A stretch of DNA of 53,671 bases. Source: Pelobacter sp. UBA6812 (GTDB taxonomy: Bacteria > Desulfobacterota > Desulfuromonadia > Desulfuromonadales > Syntrophotaleaceae). The notes beneath the pieces are model-generated. The model was given only the letters and a program-made list of their open reading frames with translations. It searched no databases and was not told the DNA's origin. Location of the stretch: positions 1-53,671 of the forward strand of contig DKEW01000012.1 of the NCBI GenBank assembly GCA_002452265.1. The letters run 5' to 3'. A program made the position numbers and the translations under genes. Numbering within the stretch: the stretch's first letter is position 1; each line of letters starts with the position of its first letter. Shown piece by piece: positions 52,321 to 53,671 of the stretch.

Positions 52321-52565
52321 GTGTCCTGGATTCAACGAGTGCATTCGGAAACTCTGGATGGACACAGCGTGGCTTTCATGTGGGAAGCGAATGATTTTTT
52401 GTTGTGGCAAGGAAATAAGGGTCTTGCGCGGAAGCCTACATCGGTAGACCGCACAAGCAAGGCAGTGGATTGACGCTGCCACAGCGGAAAAGGGTCATTC
52501 CGTTTGAAAACCAACTAGCAAGTGCAACGGATGGCTTGCCGAAGAATATTCATTCGGTTTTTTTT
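52321..52565 (+). ncRNA. Putative structured RNA ending in a terminator
   Basis: Seven short stems occur in series: GTGTCC/GGACAC, GCTTTC/GGAAGC, GCAAG/CTTGC, a branched GCGG/CCGC, GGCAGTG/CGCTGCC, AGCGGAA/TTCCGTT and GCAAG/CTTGC. The last is followed by CCGAA...TTCGG and eight T at 52558-52565, which looks like an intrinsic terminator. No protein frame fits. I do not recognise a 6S, tmRNA, RNase P, SRP or known riboswitch consensus. It is a candidate small RNA only. Confidence 0.35.
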
Positions 52566-52918
52566 GTGTAGATGATTTTTTTCTTCTTAAGAAGTAATCG
52601 TAACTTATAGATAATACATCGTATCCTTTCTCCCTTCTGCTGTTCTTTTCATGATCTGCTTAAAAACATATTGAAACGCTGTTTGTTTGATGATATTAGT
52701 TGCATGGCCTTATTTTGCCATGAAAAAAATTAGAAAAAGATAACAGAAGTGGTCTTGGTTGTGGCACTCATGAGTGGGTGGCCTGTATTCGGCAAGGCCG
52801 GGTACGGTTCCACGGACGAATCGGATTGTCTTCTGTGTGATATCTTGTCCGTAAAGGTTCAAAATTTTTTCTGGTTCTAAATTGGCCGACGTTTGCATAT
52901 GTTATGGAGGAGGAAAAA
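52566..52918. other. Gene-free AT-rich stretch
   Basis: About 350 bases upstream of the last gene hold several AT-rich promoter-like tracts and only short open frames without ribosome sites or family-like sequence. I see nothing definite in it. Confidence 0.5.
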
Positions 52919-52920
52919 TA

Positions 52921-52944
52921 GCCGAGCTCCCCGGCTCGGCTACT
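52921..52944 (+). terminator. Hairpin with T-run before the NuoE-like gene
   Basis: TAGCCGAGC / GCTCGGCTA-type pairing (9 bp, TCCCCG loop) is followed by CTTTT. No gene ends just before it, so it may close an unrecognised transcript or act as a leader attenuator of the next gene. Confidence 0.6.
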
Positions 52945-53156
52945 TTTCGCACACCCCACACTCTCGATTCAAAACAAACATAGATGTGCGCTGCACTGCA
53001 GCGTGCGTTGTCTCATATCGTATGTCAACCGGGACCCGAGCGTCTTGGCCGACAGGGTGAGGTGCGCCTGACAAAAGAGTCATGCGTTGCGATTCTGCAC
53101 GTGTATCCAATGTCTGGCGTATGCGCTCGGATTCTAATTTCATTCAGGGGAGTACT

Positions 53157-53660
53157 ATGTCTAATTGTCAGGGTACAAATTCGCAGCAGCAGTATGATTT
53201 GCCGGAACATCTGTTTGGCGAACTCGATGCATTTATCGACAGCTTGCCGACCATGGAAGGGCATCTCGTAACGGTATTACACAAGGCGCAGAGCCTGTTC
53301 GGCTTTTTGCCCGAGCAGATCCAGCAATATGTTGCCGATCGTATGAACATACCGGTGGTGCATGTCTATGGAGTGGTAAGTTTTTACACCTTTTTCACTA
53401 TGAAACCGAAGGGTAAAAATCCCATTGCGATCTGCATGGGCACTGCCTGTTTCGTCAAGGGAGCGAATAAAGTTGTTGAGGCATTCATGCAGCAGCTTCA
53501 GGTGGAAGTAGGCGAGGTCACTCCCGATGGTCTTTTCTCCATCGACTGCCTGCGCTGCGTTGGTGCGTGCGCCCTCGCTCCGATTGTTCTGGTAGGGGAA
53601 AAGGTCTACGGCAACGTGACCACCGACCAGGTCAAAGACATTATTGCTGACTTCGCTTAA
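53157..53660 (+). CDS. NuoE/HndA-like [2Fe-2S] subunit
   Basis: This 167-residue thioredoxin-like ferredoxin subunit resembles NuoE of complex I and HndA/HoxE of NAD(P)-linked hydrogenases. The cluster cysteines are in CMGTACFVKG and CLRCVGACALAP (C-x4-C then C-x3-C). VVSFYTFFTMKPKGKN is also typical. It passes electrons between NAD(P)H flavin subunits and iron-sulfur centres. Whether it belongs to complex I, an electron-bifurcating hydrogenase or formate dehydrogenase depends on genes beyond the window. ATG 53157 has AGGGGAG upstream. Confidence 0.92.
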   Translation: MSNCQGTNSQQQYDLPEHLFGELDAFIDSLPTMEGHLVTVLHKAQSLFGFLPEQIQQYVADRMNIPVVHVYGVVSFYTFFTMKPKGKNPIAICMGTACFVKGANKVVEAFMQQLQVEVGEVTPDGLFSIDCLRCVGACALAPIVLVGEKVYGNVTTDQVKDIIADFA

Positions 53661-53671
53661 TACGGGGAGAT

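Noticed and set aside
52375..52460. Possible c-di-GMP (GEMM) riboswitch
   Set aside because: GGAAGCC and paired arms are suggestive, but the conserved GACGCAAAGCC core and second arm are missing.
52770..52880. A 36-codon plus-strand frame before the hairpin at 52921
   Set aside because: No ribosome site and no family-like sequence, and the hairpin is 40 bases past its stop.
1..53671. CRISPR arrays, rRNA or tRNA genes, intact insertion sequences, prophage genes
   Set aside because: I saw no regular direct repeats with spacers, no RNA-gene consensus, and no transposase or phage structural motifs.

Overview
This window looks like an ordinary chromosomal segment of a strictly anaerobic, Gram-negative deltaproteobacterium of the Desulfuromonadales type (Pelobacter/Syntrophotalea-like). 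That placement is inferred, not proven. It rests on gene order, on a B12-dependent (class II) ribonucleotide reductase, on a NifS/NifU-type iron-sulfur pair, on a rubredoxin-like mini-protein, on outer-membrane lipoproteins, and on a NuoE/HndA-like subunit at the right edge. I see no rRNA, tRNA, CRISPR array, intact insertion sequence or prophage. Coding density is high and most neighbours overlap by 4 bases or sit a few bases apart.

Layout: 1-3.5 kb holds the end of tgt, then yajC, secD and secF (Sec translocon accessory), followed by recJ and a thioredoxin-fold protein. At 6-7.3 kb a class I/II aminotransferase lies on the minus strand. At 7.4-15.4 kb is a long co-directional series: pheA, tyrA and aroA (aromatic amino acids), cmk, ispH, rpsA, sppA and an IHF/HU-type gene. 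At 15.4-18.7 kb are a hotdog thioesterase, an RluA-type pseudouridine synthase, lgt and a HAD phosphatase. At 18.8-21.4 kb the minus strand carries an anti-sigma-type kinase, its STAS partner and a two-domain kinase/ATPase. At 21.6-31.5 kb runs an envelope and transport series: a TPR lipoprotein, a LolB/DUF4292-like lipoprotein, a peptide-binding protein, two peptide permeases with an MshEN-like protein between them, a YchJ-like protein, an NSS sodium symporter, mutM, a thioesterase and a zinc-ribbon protein.

At 31.8-37 kb lies a sulfur module, cysE-iscR-iscS-nifU-mnmA-mtaB. The chain is cysteine precursor, cysteine desulfurase, scaffold, then two sulfur-consuming tRNA modification enzymes. 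It is preceded by a close match to an IscR type 1 operator over the -35 region. At 37.3-39.4 kb is a PAS-PAS-GGDEF-EAL protein with a degenerate GGDEF loop. At 39.5-45 kb the minus strand holds an orphan ORF, a 39-residue rubredoxin-like protein with a near-consensus promoter, a glycerophosphodiesterase, an MFS exporter, a cysteine-cluster protein and nrdJ. The nrdJ promoter carries two NrdR-like boxes. At 45.4-49.2 kb are a PIN-PhoH ATPase, tsaD, a DUF2062 protein and rsmA. At 49.9-52.2 kb are adenine deaminase and a hypoxanthine phosphoribosyltransferase, a two-step purine salvage pair. A 900-base gene-free stretch with a run of hairpins ending in a U-tract follows, then the NuoE-like gene.

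I found no spectacular new system. The observations most worth following are the two regulatory sites (IscR and NrdR), the possible c-di-GMP receptor embedded in a peptide-transporter operon that lacks ATPase genes here, the putative structured RNA at about 52.3-52.57 kb, and the rubredoxin-like microprotein.
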